Shown piece after piece: positions 50,501 through 62,529 of a stretch of DNA of 64,000 bases. This stretch comes from Gymnogyps californianus (lineage: Eukaryota; Chordata; Aves; Accipitriformes; Cathartidae), in assembly GCF_018139145.2 (NCBI RefSeq), contig NC_059471.1, forward strand, positions 213,423,494 through 213,487,493, in the 5' to 3' direction. The notes under the pieces were generated by a model that had not been told where the DNA came from, did not search any database, and saw only the letters and a list, made by a program, of their open reading frames with translations. The position numbers were made by a program, and so were the translations under genes. The stretch's first letter is position 1; every line of letters starts with the position of its first letter.

Positions 50501-51244
50501 CACTCTCTAATTTCCTTTTATCTTTTCTTTATTTTGCAATGTCTCAGTACATGTCTCTTTAAGACAAGTTAATTTAGTCAATTACTCCAGTTTGGTTTCA
50601 GATAAAATCTTTAATTTATCCAGGCCCCTCTTTATTCTTTCTAAGATCCTCTTTCCATTAATTTCATGAAACATTCTAATTCTCCATTTTAGGAAAAAAC
50701 TAATTTCACTCACTTGCACAGACTTCCTCAGTCTTTTTCCTCTATTGCATGTTTTACTTAAAGTAAAGCATGTGGGATTTGCTGGTGCTCTTACATACTA
50801 AGAGCAGCTTCGCCTTCCTGCACTGCCTGAAAAACAGTCACAGATCCATTTGCCTTCTCCTGCATCTCTGCACAAGAGGGAAAATGATGGGTTCCGAAAA
50901 GGATGAGAAATTCTTCCTACCCAAGTACGGGAGGACACATGTGCCACAATCATTGTGGCCATGCCGTGTCTTGTAAATGGCCACAATGAATGGTACGGCA
51001 TTGAGGATTGCTGTTTGGGACTGGATAGGACACTGGTGGGACAATGCTGCTGCTGCTGCATATAGATCAGCATGTAGAGGCAGGTGTGTCATGCAGTCAT
51101 GCTGGGGTTTCTCCAGTATTGCATATGGAGGCTGCAACTGTCTTAAAGCCTCTCCCTGTCCTCTTATCCAGGATTTTGTTTTTCATGGGTGTTTCACATC
51201 CTGGTGGTTCCCCAGGCTCTGCCAGGGACTTGTTTTGCCTCCTC
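47516..51244. other. Non-coding DNA, locally GC-richer, many overlapping chance frames
   Basis: Includes the longest frame of the window (161 codons, minus, 48833-49318) and paired frames on both strands at 48.0-48.4 kb; none shows a motif. A TG/TA microsatellite (49622-49668) and an AAAAAG-type tract (49766-49797) are present. Between them, 49669-49765 is AT-rich unique DNA. Confidence 0.5.
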
Positions 51245-51310
51245 CAGCAAGTTGCTCTCTTGTGCCTCGTTTTCCTCATTTATGAAATGGGAAAGATAAA
51301 CCCATTGCAA
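51245..51310 (+). mobile_element. Possible MIR core fragment
   Basis: CAGCAAGTTGCTCTCTTGTG, then CCTCGTTTTCCTCATTTATG, then AAATGGGAAAGATAA follows the MIR core (GGCAAGTTACTTAAC, then CTCAGTTTCCTCATCTGTA, then AAATGGGGATAA). It is short but well ordered. The tRNA-like head is not visible upstream. Confidence 0.45.
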
Positions 51311-52207
51311 CACAGCTTGACCACCAATAGCGCCAAAGGGCATGAAGCAATGAAAAGGCAGAGATTGGTCGCTACCGTAAGTAATTATATTGCTTCAGAA
51401 ACATCTTCCCTTGTTTAGTAATTTTCTCGCTCATCTGCACTCCTCACTAGCTTCGGGTCTTAGAGACAGGGACTACCACGTGACAAGTCCCTGACAATAG
51501 TCCCCTTGTACTATCACAACATAAAAAAAGTGCCAAGTGCTACTGTATTTGTGCAGAAGAAGAGTGCTTCCTTCTTTACCACGCAGATGTACAGACAACA
51601 GGATCAGGAAACTGAAATTGCTAAAACTCAATTAAAACAAATAAGGAAAAAAAAAAACCACAACAGTTTTAAGGTGGCTTGTCAAGCTGACCACAAATCT
51701 CACCTTGAACATAAGAAGATGGAAGTGGGTTGGTGGCTACAGAGCTCAAAACCTGGAAGATGTGGAGGACTTTGAAGAGATGCTGATTGCTAGCAAAAAG
51801 AACACCTAAGTTCCTGGAACTATGGATTAAAATGTACCCTTTAAATCTGTTAATAACAAAAACTTATAGCATTCAGCCAAATGAACCTGTTTTATTAAGT
51901 CTACACTTTTTGCAGAATTTTTTAAAAAAACTTTTTCATCAAAAAACCCCAGAAGACCTCAAAAAGGACTGGGCACATTTTGAAATGCCAGCATGCTACC
52001 CCATGCGACATGTATTTTGGGTTGTCTTCTGCTCTCCATCTTTATAAGTGGGTCTCATGAGCTAAAGTACATGCTCGATAAACTATTTCTCTTCTTTGTA
52101 TTGGGAGTGTGTCAAGGACTGGAATTTCATATAGCAAAGTGCTCAGAACCCCAAAATGTATTGCAGAAGATTATACAACTGTAACTCTGCAAAGTATTGG
52201 AAAATAT
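51311..52207. other. Non-coding DNA, no gene seen
   Basis: Frames of 86-89 codons on the plus strand, rich in Lys and unrecognised. An A11 run lies near 51647-51657. Confidence 0.55.
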
Positions 52208-52300
52208 GATCCAGATCCTCAACTGTAGAGTAGCAGGGTATTTTAGACTAAACCCATTCGGTTCAGTCGAGCTGTGTTTACACATACAAAATCTCTCTAT
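52208..52300 (-). repeat. Degenerate copy of an old bird/reptile dispersed repeat, minus orientation
   Basis: GATCCAGATCCTCAACTG (52208-52225) is the near-complement of the GAGGATCTGGCCC end seen at 36808-36821. The weak CATTCGGTTCAGTCGAGCTG and TTTACACATAC follow at plausible spacing. Confidence 0.35.
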
Positions 52301-53600
52301 TTCTGTGCAGCATATTGACCTAAACTCCCCTAAATTAAACCCTTTTTTTGTGAAGGCGCTTCAAAAAGCAGCCTCCTTATAGAACACCACCAATTTGAAC
52401 TACATTTGCAGAGATAACCCCATCACGGTGGACTCACATTTGGAATAATATTTACATATTCAATTTTTTCTATCATGAAATGCTCTATCAACTGTTACAT
52501 TCCAATAACCATGAATGTAAATAAGTGCAGACTTCAAATGGACAATCATTAACCTATGCTGTAATGATTATACAACATCCTTCAAATACTGAATGTTTTG
52601 AATGTGATCAAGTGATTCTTTCTTGTTATTTTGACTTTCATAATAATTATTAAACTTTAATTACCCATTATGGGTAATTATTAATATTTATTGTGCATTA
52701 TTGTCATTGTTCATGGGCTTTTATAAAAGGAACTATACTTGATATAGAAAAAAAACATTAAATTAAATATTCATTTACATGTTTTTGCAGCAACCTATTT
52801 TTAAAACAAATGGGTATGAGTTTTTCTATTACTTGTTATGTTTATAAATATTGATTTAATACCCATTATTCTTCTTGACTACACTTCTGTGACTTTCTAT
52901 ACCTTTATGTTTTCTCTATAAGCATTTTCTCCCTTGTTAAGATTACAAATGTGAACAGAAAAAAAAAAATGTTGTTAGAAAAACAAACAAAAAGTTTCTA
53001 CCAGTCACATTAACACTAGAAGTTATTGCCACTATTTTTACCTGGGGTAAGACAGAAGTAAGAAATGCAATCACTGGGTGCTTAATTTAAAAATAAATAA
53101 ATAAATAAATAAATATTTCATTTCTTGTTTTCTCAAAAAATTGAGATGGGATAAAGCAAACTGACTTTTCAAGAAGTACGCACAGCTTAGCTCATTTTAA
53201 ATGTGGTTAAACATAGAAAAGTGCCCAGCAGGATTTTCAAAAGTCCCTGTGCCTGGACCAAAAATAAAGGGTTTTCCTGTCACAGGGTTTGGCCTGGGGG
53301 TGAAGACCTCTGGTGGGACATTTATGGACCACAGAACAGAACCCACCAAAGCCAGAATGACACCTGGAAGCTGCCCAGAGGTGGCTGTTGAGGACACACC
53401 ATGGGTGTGGTATATCTCAAAGCCATCCCCTCTCTGGAGCGTATTTTACTCAAAGGTACAAAGAACCATTTCCCAGCATCCCCATTTTTTGGTAGTCACC
53501 TACATCTTTACTTTCAAAATCCATGTGGTGCTGGGTTTCTCTTTCCTTTTGAGACACAGCTAGAAGTGTTTCAGGGTTAAAGTATTTGCCATGCATATAC
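52301..53600. other. Very AT-rich non-coding DNA, then a short GC-richer patch
   Basis: 52400-53120 is among the most AT-rich DNA in the window and includes the TAATTACCCA palindrome and an (AAAT)6 tract (53091-53114). 53200-53560 is GC-richer, with frames of 120 codons (plus) and 66 codons (minus) overlapping; neither is recognised. Confidence 0.55.
52658..52680. repeat. Perfect 10-bp inverted repeat with a 3-base spacer
   Basis: TAATTACCCA (52658-52667) and TGGGTAATTA (52671-52680) are exact reverse complements around TTA. Each arm carries the TAATTA core bound by paired or dimeric homeodomain proteins. In DNA this AT-rich, palindromes of this kind can arise by chance, so a regulatory role is only a suggestion. 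Confidence 0.6.
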
Positions 53601-53712
53601 ATAGAATAGAATAGAATAGAACAGAACAGAATATTTCAGTTGGAAGGGACCTACAATGATCATCAAGTCCAACCGCCTGACTACTTCCGGGCTGACCAAA
53701 GTTAAAACTAAG
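53601..53712 (-). mobile_element. Short CR1 LINE 3' end
   Basis: A tail of AGAAT-type repeats (53601-53632) comes first on the plus strand, followed by CAGTTGGAAGGGACCTACAA, TCATCAAGTCCAACCGCCTG and TTCCGGGCTGACCAAAGTTA. This is the complement of a CR1 3' end. Similarity stops at about 53712, so only the last 110 or so bases of the element were copied. The tail unit is a pentamer here, unlike the octamer-type tail of the 62.5 kb copy. Confidence 0.85.
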
Positions 53713-55779
53713 TCCTTTTGCACTTTGGGAGAGTTTAAGGACCCTGTCATATCAGCAGTTCTTAATGTATTCAGGGGCTAGTGAGGAGGGGAAAATCCTT
53801 AGTCACCCCCCAGCCCCTTGGTTTCCAAAGCCCAGTCCCTCTTGAAGGTGTTGCATCTTGTAAGCAGCAGATTCATTGAGCCAGAAAGAGAACTAAAAAG
53901 GAGCACAAGACCTTAGCCTATTGCTTGGGGTGTTTAATGTTGATGATGAAAGCTCTTCCTGTCAATCTTTTTAAAAGGCCTCCAGAGTGATGCCATGGCG
54001 AGGAGATGTAGGAGACCAGGAGAACTCCTAGGAAGTGGAGGATGCCTCCTTGATTTCACTTAGGAAGAAGCAGGGCTCAAAGTAGAGTTTTCTATTTCCA
54101 GGTACTCGAAGCAGTCTGGTGTATGAAAAGGACTACTGTACTCCTCCTCAAATTGCACTTTTAAGACATTTTTTTAAAGAAAGGACATAAACATGTGTAT
54201 TAAGAACAGCATTTCCAAAGCAGGATCCTTGTAGCTCTGAGTCAAAGTGTCAAATCCCCACAAAGGTGTTTTAAGTACTGCCTTTACCCTGTATGGGATG
54301 GACAGACCTGCTGCGTAATCCAGAATTCAGGACCATAGATGCCACTGTGATGGTAAGCAATCTGAGAGTTAACAGTTGCAAAGCCCAGCATCATAGCTCC
54401 ACAATTTTTGAAGGATGAGTAATGGGGAAAAGTATCTGGAATCCCATGTGAGGTTTTAACCCAGTGATTACATCCTTGATGTCTGTGTCTTGATGCAGAA
54501 GTACACAGAGTGTGCTCACTGTGAGGAACATGTCAAAGAAAAAGTCAAAACTTCAGAAGAATTGTGTGAAGTATGTGCCCTTTGTAAATAACTGCTGCAT
54601 GTGACCCTTAGGCTTCCAGAAGTTATGTATGTGATCAGAATAAGAGGGGTGAATTGGAGTCCCAACCCAACTGGCATTGAATGAGTGAGTTGTAGGGTGG
54701 AAGGGAACTTTCTGGGGGTTAGCTCAGCTTGGTGAGACTTGCTGTGGCAGGATGCCTTGCTGCAGTAGCTGGTGGGAATGGGAGGGAGGAGGTGCCCAGG
54801 CAATGGAGGCAGACTGCAGGGGAACACCCTTTTCCCCTGCTCCATCACCCTCACAAAAGCTGTGGAAACCCTGCTGGTTCTCACTCTCTTTCTGCTCTTC
54901 ACCCAACGCCAAACTGGTATCTCGCTTTGTCTGTGCTATGTGTGTGGTTGTACACAGCAGCTAAGTTAACCAGAACAAATGGGGCCATACTCACCGGGAC
55001 AGAGAGAGTTATAAGTTTAGGGACAGAAAGATCAGTGGGTCAACTAGCAAATGAAACACATCAAGGTATCGTGTTTATGGGGTAAACCAGAACCATGTTG
55101 CAGAGGGTGAGCAGACCAATGAGTAGGTTGGTATTTGAGGACTACGTTGAGATTGTGGGGTAATACAGCAGGTTTAGGCTGGGACAAAGGTTTACAAGTG
55201 GTATCATGGTCCAGGGCTTTGTTTTAAATTTAAATGGGTAAAGCGTGGCATCACAGATGTCCCAGGCTAGACAGTAAGGTAGCGCATAGTGTCCAGAATA
55301 ATTTTGGCAATCAAATTCCTTGGAAAATTGTCCAAAATTGAGCTGTGAATTCTTTGAGATCTTCTATTCAAAAGCATTCCTTAAAATACAACTGTTGGTT
55401 GCTTTTGGCCTTCAGCAGTTTGCTGAAGCAGTCTCCAGTTGAAGGTTGACGTAGTTCAGTGCCACCGTGTTGTGTCCTGTTAGTACGTGTGTTCCCCAGC
55501 AGGACTGAGCTCAGGGTATGCATTCACAAATACAAATTCAAACCTCAACCTCAGCCCCGGACCTGACCGCCATTTCACCACTTGCTGAAAACATTCCCAG
55601 CAGGAAAACTCATACTTTGAATATTTATAAAAAGTGAGCACAAAATGGATGTGTATGTGCCATTTAAATGAATTTTACAGATGATTTTGACTAACAGCAT
55701 ACAAGTAAGTTTTTGAAGCATCTCCCCTTGTACGTGCCAAGTCTTTTCAGAAATGTATCACACATTCAATTCCATGGGT
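53713..55779. other. Non-coding DNA, no gene seen
   Basis: Frames of 118 codons (plus) and 128 codons (minus) overlap in the GC-richer stretch 54516-55085; the opposing openness argues for chance. No repeat family is recognised and there is no CpG-rich island. Confidence 0.55.
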
Positions 55780-55852
55780 CTGATGTGACTTTAGACCCCA
55801 GTAGAACTAGTCACACATAGGAGCTTCACCACTTTAAAGGATTTGGCCCACA
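55780..55852 (+). repeat. Degenerate copy of an old bird/reptile dispersed repeat
   Basis: Ends in AAAGGATTTGGCCCA (55836-55850), a one-base variant of the GGATCTGGCCC end at 36811. The body (GTGACTTTAGACCCCAGTAG) is heavily decayed. Confidence 0.35.
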
Positions 55853-57420
55853 TTGGGAACAATGTATGATGCTGTGCCTTTTGATGCTAAAACAGGACTG
55901 TATCATCTGTGGTTTTATTTAAACCTCACATAATTAGATGCCATATTTAGGTTTGAAAAGCCTTGGTTTTCTGTGCATAGCTGGATTGATCCTGCTCCCC
56001 TAGAAGCCCATAAGAACATTGATTTGAAGCAAAGCGCACTCAGCATGCAAGGAGACAGGAGCAGCATCTGGTTTATACACACTTACATGCATACTGATAT
56101 CATTCTTACAGGTTCATGTAAAAATAATCTCAGGATTTACTTCCAAATACTCCAAATCCCCCTTTCCCTTTATGATAGGCTCCATTGTGCCTGTTCAGAT
56201 TTCCAGGTGTCATTTAAGAATGTGAAGTGCTCCTGAAACAAGAGGCAGAACAGCTAAACCTGCTTCTCATATAAATGACCCCAGCTTCTCTGCACAACAG
56301 ACCTGGCCAGTGGATTTGACCTGGATGTATATTCACCTGTTTTGTGAGGGCAGAGGGTCGATACTTTATTGTGTTTTGTTGTTTTCTTTAAATACCATTC
56401 TGATTGAAATCTGAGTAAAATGCATTAAAAATAATGAACGTGTATCACCAAAAAATACTGCAGAGGTGTAATCTTTGACCTGGTTCCCCTGAAAATGTGC
56501 AAGAGACATTTCTATGAGCACAGCAGGATTTTTACAGCTCACATTTCTGCTCCGTGGTGCTCTCAGAGGGGCAAACTGCATAGAAAAACATTAGATGCTC
56601 GATTAGATAATAGCATTAGCATTTAAGATAAACTTTCCTTTCTTCACAAAGATAAACCCTCATTATTTAAAATGCGTTTCATCCTCTAGTTCCTCCATAG
56701 GAGATACTTCTGCAAGCTACCTGCCAATAGCAATTAAAGCTTAGTTTGCAAGGAAAGCAGGTTTAATTGCCAAAGCACTATTTATAGGAAGTGTCCCATG
56801 AGATTACTGGGCTGCAAGAATGCAGATTAAGCAAAATGAGGGCAGCAGGGAATGCGATGCACTTTGGCTAAACAGCTCTGTCAGGCTCAATAGGTGTGGG
56901 TGCTGTAACGGCACCGATGACAGCCTGACGCTGCTTCCCCCACGCAGAGCCGGGTGTTTCAGACACTGTGCAGTGTGACAGCACATCCTCAGAAATTTCA
57001 TAGCAAAGCGTCTTCTCTCTCCAGGTATTTACCCCCTCCCCTCATCACCCAATAACCATCCTAGCTAAGAATCTCATCCTTGGGGGTTTGCTGGCTTTGT
57101 GAGTTGGGGGATTACGGTTGTCCCCATCCCAAAAAGATGTACAGGGGATCCCCGGTTCTGCCCCAAAAGGGGCTGGAAGGCTTCAGGTGAGGGAATTAGT
57201 CCTGCATTTCACTGCATGCCTTGCAGCAGCACACAGGTGAGTTTATCTCCTGCCTTAGCATTGTCCAGAAAACAAAGAATAACATGACGGGTAATGAGAG
57301 ACAACCACAGCGAACCCAGGGGTAAAAGTGGGGCCTTTTCAGTTCTCTGTCACTGCCTGCCTTCCTCGGGATCTCCAGCTGCCTAGCACAGAGCATAAAC
57401 TGGACTGTGTAAAAGGGAGA
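55853..57420. other. Non-coding DNA, possible conserved element inside
   Basis: Frames of at most 87 codons. The part at about 56450-56800 has dense short homeodomain-like strings (CAATTAAAGC, TTTAATTGCC) and no repeat resemblance, which gives it the look of an enhancer-type element, but nothing in the sequence proves this. Confidence 0.4.
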
Positions 57421-57706
57421 TCATAGAATCACAGAATCATAGAATAGTTGGGGTTGGAAGGGACCTTTAAAGGTCATCTAGTCCAACCCCCCTGCCATGA
57501 GCAGGGACATCTTCAACTAGATCAGGTTGCTCAGAGCCCCATCCAACCTGACCCTGAATGTTTCCAGGGATGGGGCATCTACCACCTCTCTGGGCAACCT
57601 GTGCCAGTGTTTCACCACCCTCATCATAAAACATTTCTTCCTTATATCTAGTCTAAATCTACCCTCTTTTAGTTTAAAATCATTACCCCTTGTCCTATCA
57701 CAACAC
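57421..57706 (-). mobile_element. CR1 LINE, 5'-truncated, well preserved
   Basis: The plus strand opens with TCATAGAATCACAGAATCAT, the complement of the CR1 tail, then GGTTGGAAGGGACCTTTAAA, GGTCATCTAGTCCAACCCCC, CAACCTGACCCTGAATGTTT and GGCAACCTGTGCCAGTGTTT. Similarity continues through AAATCATTACCCCTTGTCCT and is lost after about 57706. It is the 3' untranslated part plus the end of ORF2, about 286 bases. Low divergence makes it one of the younger inserts here. The 67- and 115-codon plus frames that start in it are antisense artefacts. Confidence 0.95.
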
Positions 57707-60494
57707 GTGCTTTACGTCCTCTCTGCCTTTACCTCTGAGCCTCTTCAGCCACCCCTTTTTACCTGCACAGTTCACCTGCCCCATTTGCCTTCTCAAACAA
57801 CATCTTCCCCTCATTCAAGTGGAAGTCTCCTGGGAAAATGGGAAATCTTATGCTTTGCTGTTAATTCTTCATAATCTTCATTATCATCATCATCATCAAG
57901 TTGAGCAAGAACACAAATGTTGAGACATTTTGGCAAAGCAGGCACCGAAAATATAAACATCTTGGCCTAACACTGATTAAGATCAAATGCTTCACTGAGC
58001 TTGAAAATGATTTCGAATTGTTTAAATACATTTTTAAACAATCTTAGATAAAAATACATGATAATTAATTATAAAAAGTTAAAATAAATTATTTTATTTT
58101 TTCACTATATTTTCAGCTTTGGTTAATGAATAATTTAGCTCATCTGCCAGAAATTCACAGGAAAGTAGATGTTGTCAAACCTACATTTTCACTGAAGGGG
58201 TTCCAGCTGAAAAATTACATCCTTCTCTGATTAAATCCCTCATTAAGATTCAGGTCTTTTCTGTCAGTAAATCAGTAATCTGGTAAAAAAGGGTAATATC
58301 GTCATATTCCTTGTTGGCTTGCCTGTGTCCATCTTATCCTACCATTTTTATACTCTAAACTCCTTGCAACAAGAATTGTGTTCATAACATGGTCCACAAT
58401 TTGCCCAGATCCCAGAGCTCTGTCATTGCCTATTAACTCTTACACTCCCTAAGCTGCAAATGCCATGCTTTCTACAAAGATGATAGTACAACAAAATCAT
58501 GACATTTCATCTCTTTTCAGCTTTTGCATTGCCCGAGCATATGCTTGGATCTAGGCTAAATTTTCAAGATTTCTCTGTGGCTGCAAAAGTTTGACAGCTC
58601 TGTTAGCGTTCATTTTTAAGGAAAATTGAATGATCTCTCATAATGCCTTGATTGTTGGAGTCAGAGCTTTAGGAAAAAGAAAACACACGGGAGAAATTAG
58701 ACTGAAACAAAGGTTGTCTACATGCACGTGTCTACAGGAGGACAAGCTGTCTAAGCTTCTGTTATAGTCCATGGAGACGAGAGTCTGTTGAAAGTCAGCA
58801 AGACCAACAGCAGAACCTAGCAAAGCCATAATACTTAATGTTTAGTTTCATAATTTCCACACTGTCTTTTTACTTGAACAGATACGACATCTTGTGCGGT
58901 AGCATGGCATCACATGATTCGTTTATAAGTATCTACAAGAAATAGTTCCTCTTGCAAAATAAACCGATGCATGTTATGTAGAGTGGGACAATAAACAACC
59001 TGGATTTGCCTCACTGAAAACCACCTCTACCTGGAGCCCCCCATCTCTCCTGATGGTGCAGGAGCAAAACCCTAATGAGTGCAAGTTACTGGAACATTTC
59101 AGTGGTGAATCAGGACAGATATTTAATGACCTAGATACAGAGATACATAACAACAGCTCTCAGAAGCTAAATTCTTAGAAGAGTGATCCATTTTTCTGCC
59201 ATTTTTCTCTGGGGCAATCTGGGGAATGGAGTGTGTATATGCTCATGAGTGAAGCAAGAACTGAGTGTCTGTGAGTGAGAGGAGAATATTGGATCTTGCA
59301 TCACTCAGCATTTCAACAGCCCAAAGTATGTCACTTACTATTTTTCACAAACATTAATTCTCCTCCTTATTTTTCTCTATTTCTTCCCTCTTTTAAGACC
59401 TGCTCTCTCACAGGGATCAATGGTCCCACTGACTCTCACTGACTTTAAATCAGGGTTCAGAAACAGATGAGCCCACACTGAATCCAGGAGTCTCCTAACT
59501 TTGAAGCTTGAAGATATCCAGATCTGATCAAGGCTTGGCTCCTCCTCATTCGAAATAGTTCTGTATTTTCCCATCCTTCTGACTGGATCTTTGTTCTTAG
59601 CTGGCAGAGGGACAATGTGGTGATGCACAGCTGAACCACACTCCCCAAACAGAAGGCCAACAAAAAACAGGGTCTGCCTCTACGGCTGACTCACAAGCAC
59701 CAGGAACAAACTGTAACATGAAGGTTTCGAGGGGGAGCATCTTGCTCAGAACTCTATGAACTGTGCTCTCTGTTGGGTACGTTCTTGCCAAAGATTATCA
59801 CTTCTAATTAATCTAAGACAGAAGGAGAACTGTTTTTTAAACAAACCTCAGAAATGATTATTTTTAAGGCTGGTAAGTCTATGCTAGCCAGTTATTGGTG
59901 CCATGTTCGGAAGCTCAGACAGAGCTAAATTATGCTTCAGATTAATGTATTGAGCAGTTCAGAGGTTAGACAAACAGCTGTTTCTCAAGCAGGCACACTA
60001 CAAAGCTTAACTGTTCATTGGAAGGGCAGATACAGCCTAGCTAAAGTCCCAGTGGGCTAACTTTTATTTGTTTCTGATTGGGAGATATCCAAAGCTGACT
60101 CCATGCTACTGATGACCTCCCTTAGCAGGGGCAGAAAGTTGAACCTCTGGAGCCAGTGTGATTTTACCAGTCTCTGGGAAAAAAACACAACAAATCTTCA
60201 GTGACTCTGAGATAATCTGCAAAATGTTGCACTTTCACAAACGAGCTTTAAAAATTCTGGAAAAAAATGTATATGTAAATATAGACAGACTACAGGGAAA
60301 AACACATAAAATCCCTGAATCAAACATTGCTTGTGACATTTTGCAAAGCTCTTAGTTAACCAAGAGCAACCATTTCTTCAAAAGTGTTTATATGTGACAT
60401 GCATACTGAATGAAGTATATTCTAAATGCCAGATTACTCAACGGGAAAAGCACAACACAGATTGTTTTGTTACCTGATAGCATTGTAAGTATTT
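57707..60494. other. Non-coding AT-rich DNA, no gene seen
   Basis: Holds an (ATC)5 run at 57883-57897 and an AT-rich inverted repeat at 58017-58042. Overlapping minus-strand frames of 64-83 codons at 59377-59791 are unrecognised. No transposon copy is visible. Confidence 0.55.
58017..58042. repeat. Perfect 10-bp inverted repeat with a 6-base loop
   Basis: ATTGTTTAAA (58017-58026) and TTTAAACAAT (58033-58042) are exact reverse complements around TACATT. It could form a weak AT hairpin. The surrounding DNA is very AT-rich, so chance is a fair explanation. Confidence 0.6.
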
Positions 60495-60566
60495 CGGCAA
60501 AGCACTGAGATCCTCATTCAGAGCAGCAGCTATCCACTTCAGAGCAATGCTTAAATGCTTACTCTG
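60495..60566. repeat. Possible copy of an old bird/reptile dispersed repeat
   Basis: CGGCAAAGCACTGAGATCCT, then CATTCAGAGCAG, then CAATGCTTAAATGCTTA recalls the GATTCAGCAAAGCACTTAAG and GTGCTTAA pieces of dispersed repeats common in turtles and birds. The match is short and interrupted. Confidence 0.3.
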
Positions 60567-62084
60567 TGTAAAAGAACAGATTATATGAAAAAAAACCCTA
60601 GATTGGAACATCATTTTTTAAAAAGCAGAATTAATGGATACAATGGTAAAAGTCCTGTTAGTTGTAATGACTGATTTGATCCCAGCCTGACATAGATCTG
60701 CTCCCCAGACTTCGTGGGAAACATTCAGATGACATGTCTTAGACATCTTCCTTCTGCCTGCTACTTAGAGGTTTGTGTCTCTAGCGCTCCAGAAGTGCCT
60801 CCATTCACTATTCTGTCGGAAAAAGGTAGGCTAAGCTAGGTAGATGGAACTGACTCAATAATAACTATGGAGTTTTCTGGAGCTTCATGGATACATGCTC
60901 AGAACACTTCAGTGCAGTAATGTGTTTTCTGTGACCTGTAGTGACTTTTCTGACAATTTTCCTGCCACTACCCTGTCTCATCCAAACATGATGAGATGTG
61001 ACTAGAACATACCCTTGGACACTTTCATTTAGGAAAACCCATAACATTCATGAAGTGATCACTACTGATCACTAAGAAAAAGTATTGGTCCAGAGAATCA
61101 GAGCGTATCACATCCTTTATTCTGAAGTAAGGAAAAAGAAACCTATCCCACTCAATTATTGCACCTCTAAAACTATTTATATGCTTAAAATGAGGTGCAT
61201 GATAGAGGACCTTGCAAAGTACATTTCCAGTTTTATAGTCCTGAGACAACCTAACAGGGTTTATTTGCCTCCTTAAAGGTGTTATTGGTGAGTATCTCTA
61301 CTTTCTCACCGCTCACTGTTCATTGCCTTTTCAATGCCACACTGCAGTTCACCATGCACTTAGAGGACGGGAGCTAAGCAACATTTGCCAGCCAGGCAGC
61401 CTACAGGACTTTGGTTGACAAGGTGAGAGCACGGACCATGGTTGTGGGGGTCAGGCTGTGATGGCTCTGTCTAAACTGACATGTCAGCATAGGGCTTGAT
61501 ACAAACTCCCCTTGGACCCACACTGTCTGCCTTTTAGATCCTACTCCAGCAGAAGACAGTGCAGATATAGCACTTGCAAGTCAACTTAGCCATGCAAGCT
61601 CAAGCTCACCAAAAGCAATAAAGCTTAAAGAACCTAATATGTTTTATGTACAGCAGGAGTATATCAATTTTAAATGCAGACGGTCTGTCATCAGAGTAAT
61701 GGACCACCAAGGAACGCCATGCTGCAGTTGGATGTGTGTCTGCAGCCTCCTTTCCATCAGGAGGTCACCAAGAGGTCTAATGGGGGGTTCAATATGACCA
61801 TGTGACTCTGCTGGGATGGTTTGGAAAGCTGTCTTGTAGCTTAAAAGCACGTAACACAGAGACAATTCATACTGAGAAATCCAGGGGGAATAACTGGTTA
61901 TTAGTTCACTTCTTGTGGGCAGTATGGAAGAAGTGAGTCATTACAAAGGATAAACTCAAATTGCAACCGGCTTTACTTTTATATTGATAACATCTATTGC
62001 TAAATTATAACAATAACAGTGACGTTATCTTGAGAAAAGTGCTTCAAAGTGCCACTTCCCATCTTATTTGTGCTCTGTACCAAG
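60567..62084. other. Non-coding DNA, no gene seen
   Basis: Minus-strand frames of 60-74 codons (60865, 61025, 61644) are unrecognised. The last (61644-61865) lies in a GC-balanced stretch that looks less decayed than its surroundings, but has no splice-site pair and no family resemblance. Confidence 0.5.
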
Positions 62085-62250
62085 AGGAACACTAGTCGTC
62101 TAGCTAAAGCACAGAAGAGATGTGGGTTTGATTCCTGGTCATGCTACATGTTTCCTGTCTTGCCTTGGGCAAGTCCCTAAATCTGCCTGTGTCTCATTTC
62201 CACCTCTGTGAAATGGGGATCATAGTACTGTGTGCCTTTCATTCACCTCT
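62085..62250 (+). mobile_element. MIR-type SINE, nearly complete
   Basis: A tRNA-like head is visible: TAGCTAAAGCAC (62101-62112) as A box and GGGTTTGATTCCT (62123-62135) as B box. The MIR core follows in order: CTTGGGCAAGTCCCTAAATC, TGCCTGTGTCTCATTTCCAC, CTCTGTGAAATGGGGATCAT, AGTACTG. This is the best SINE in the window. It is an old, immobile family, so this copy marks DNA that has stayed in place since early amniotes. Confidence 0.7.
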
Positions 62251-62529
62251 GTTTAGAAGGTAAAACCTTTGTGTCGCAGACTGCTTTTAACATATGCACA
62301 TCGGTATGTGTACATGCACAGAAAGAAAGGAGAGGGCTTAAAATAAGACCAGCATTTTTGTTGGGTCCCATAAGTACTGAAGTAATAGAAGCACTGATAA
62401 ATGATGGGATTTATTTAGAATGCACAATACAAGCAGAGTGGGATTCTTCTAAACAAATATTAAAGTTTCCACTTGAGCTTGTAGTCCATAATCACAGCCA
62501 ACAGGGAGGATTAGGCCCTTCTTCCCCAA

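Noticed and set aside
54516..55085. Overlapping frames of 118-128 codons on both strands
   Set aside because: Simultaneous openness on both strands in a GC-richer patch is a chance effect of fewer stop codons.
57448..57874. Plus-strand frames of 67 and 115 codons
   Set aside because: They start in the antisense of the CR1 copy at 57421-57706 and run into unique DNA without a supporting signal.
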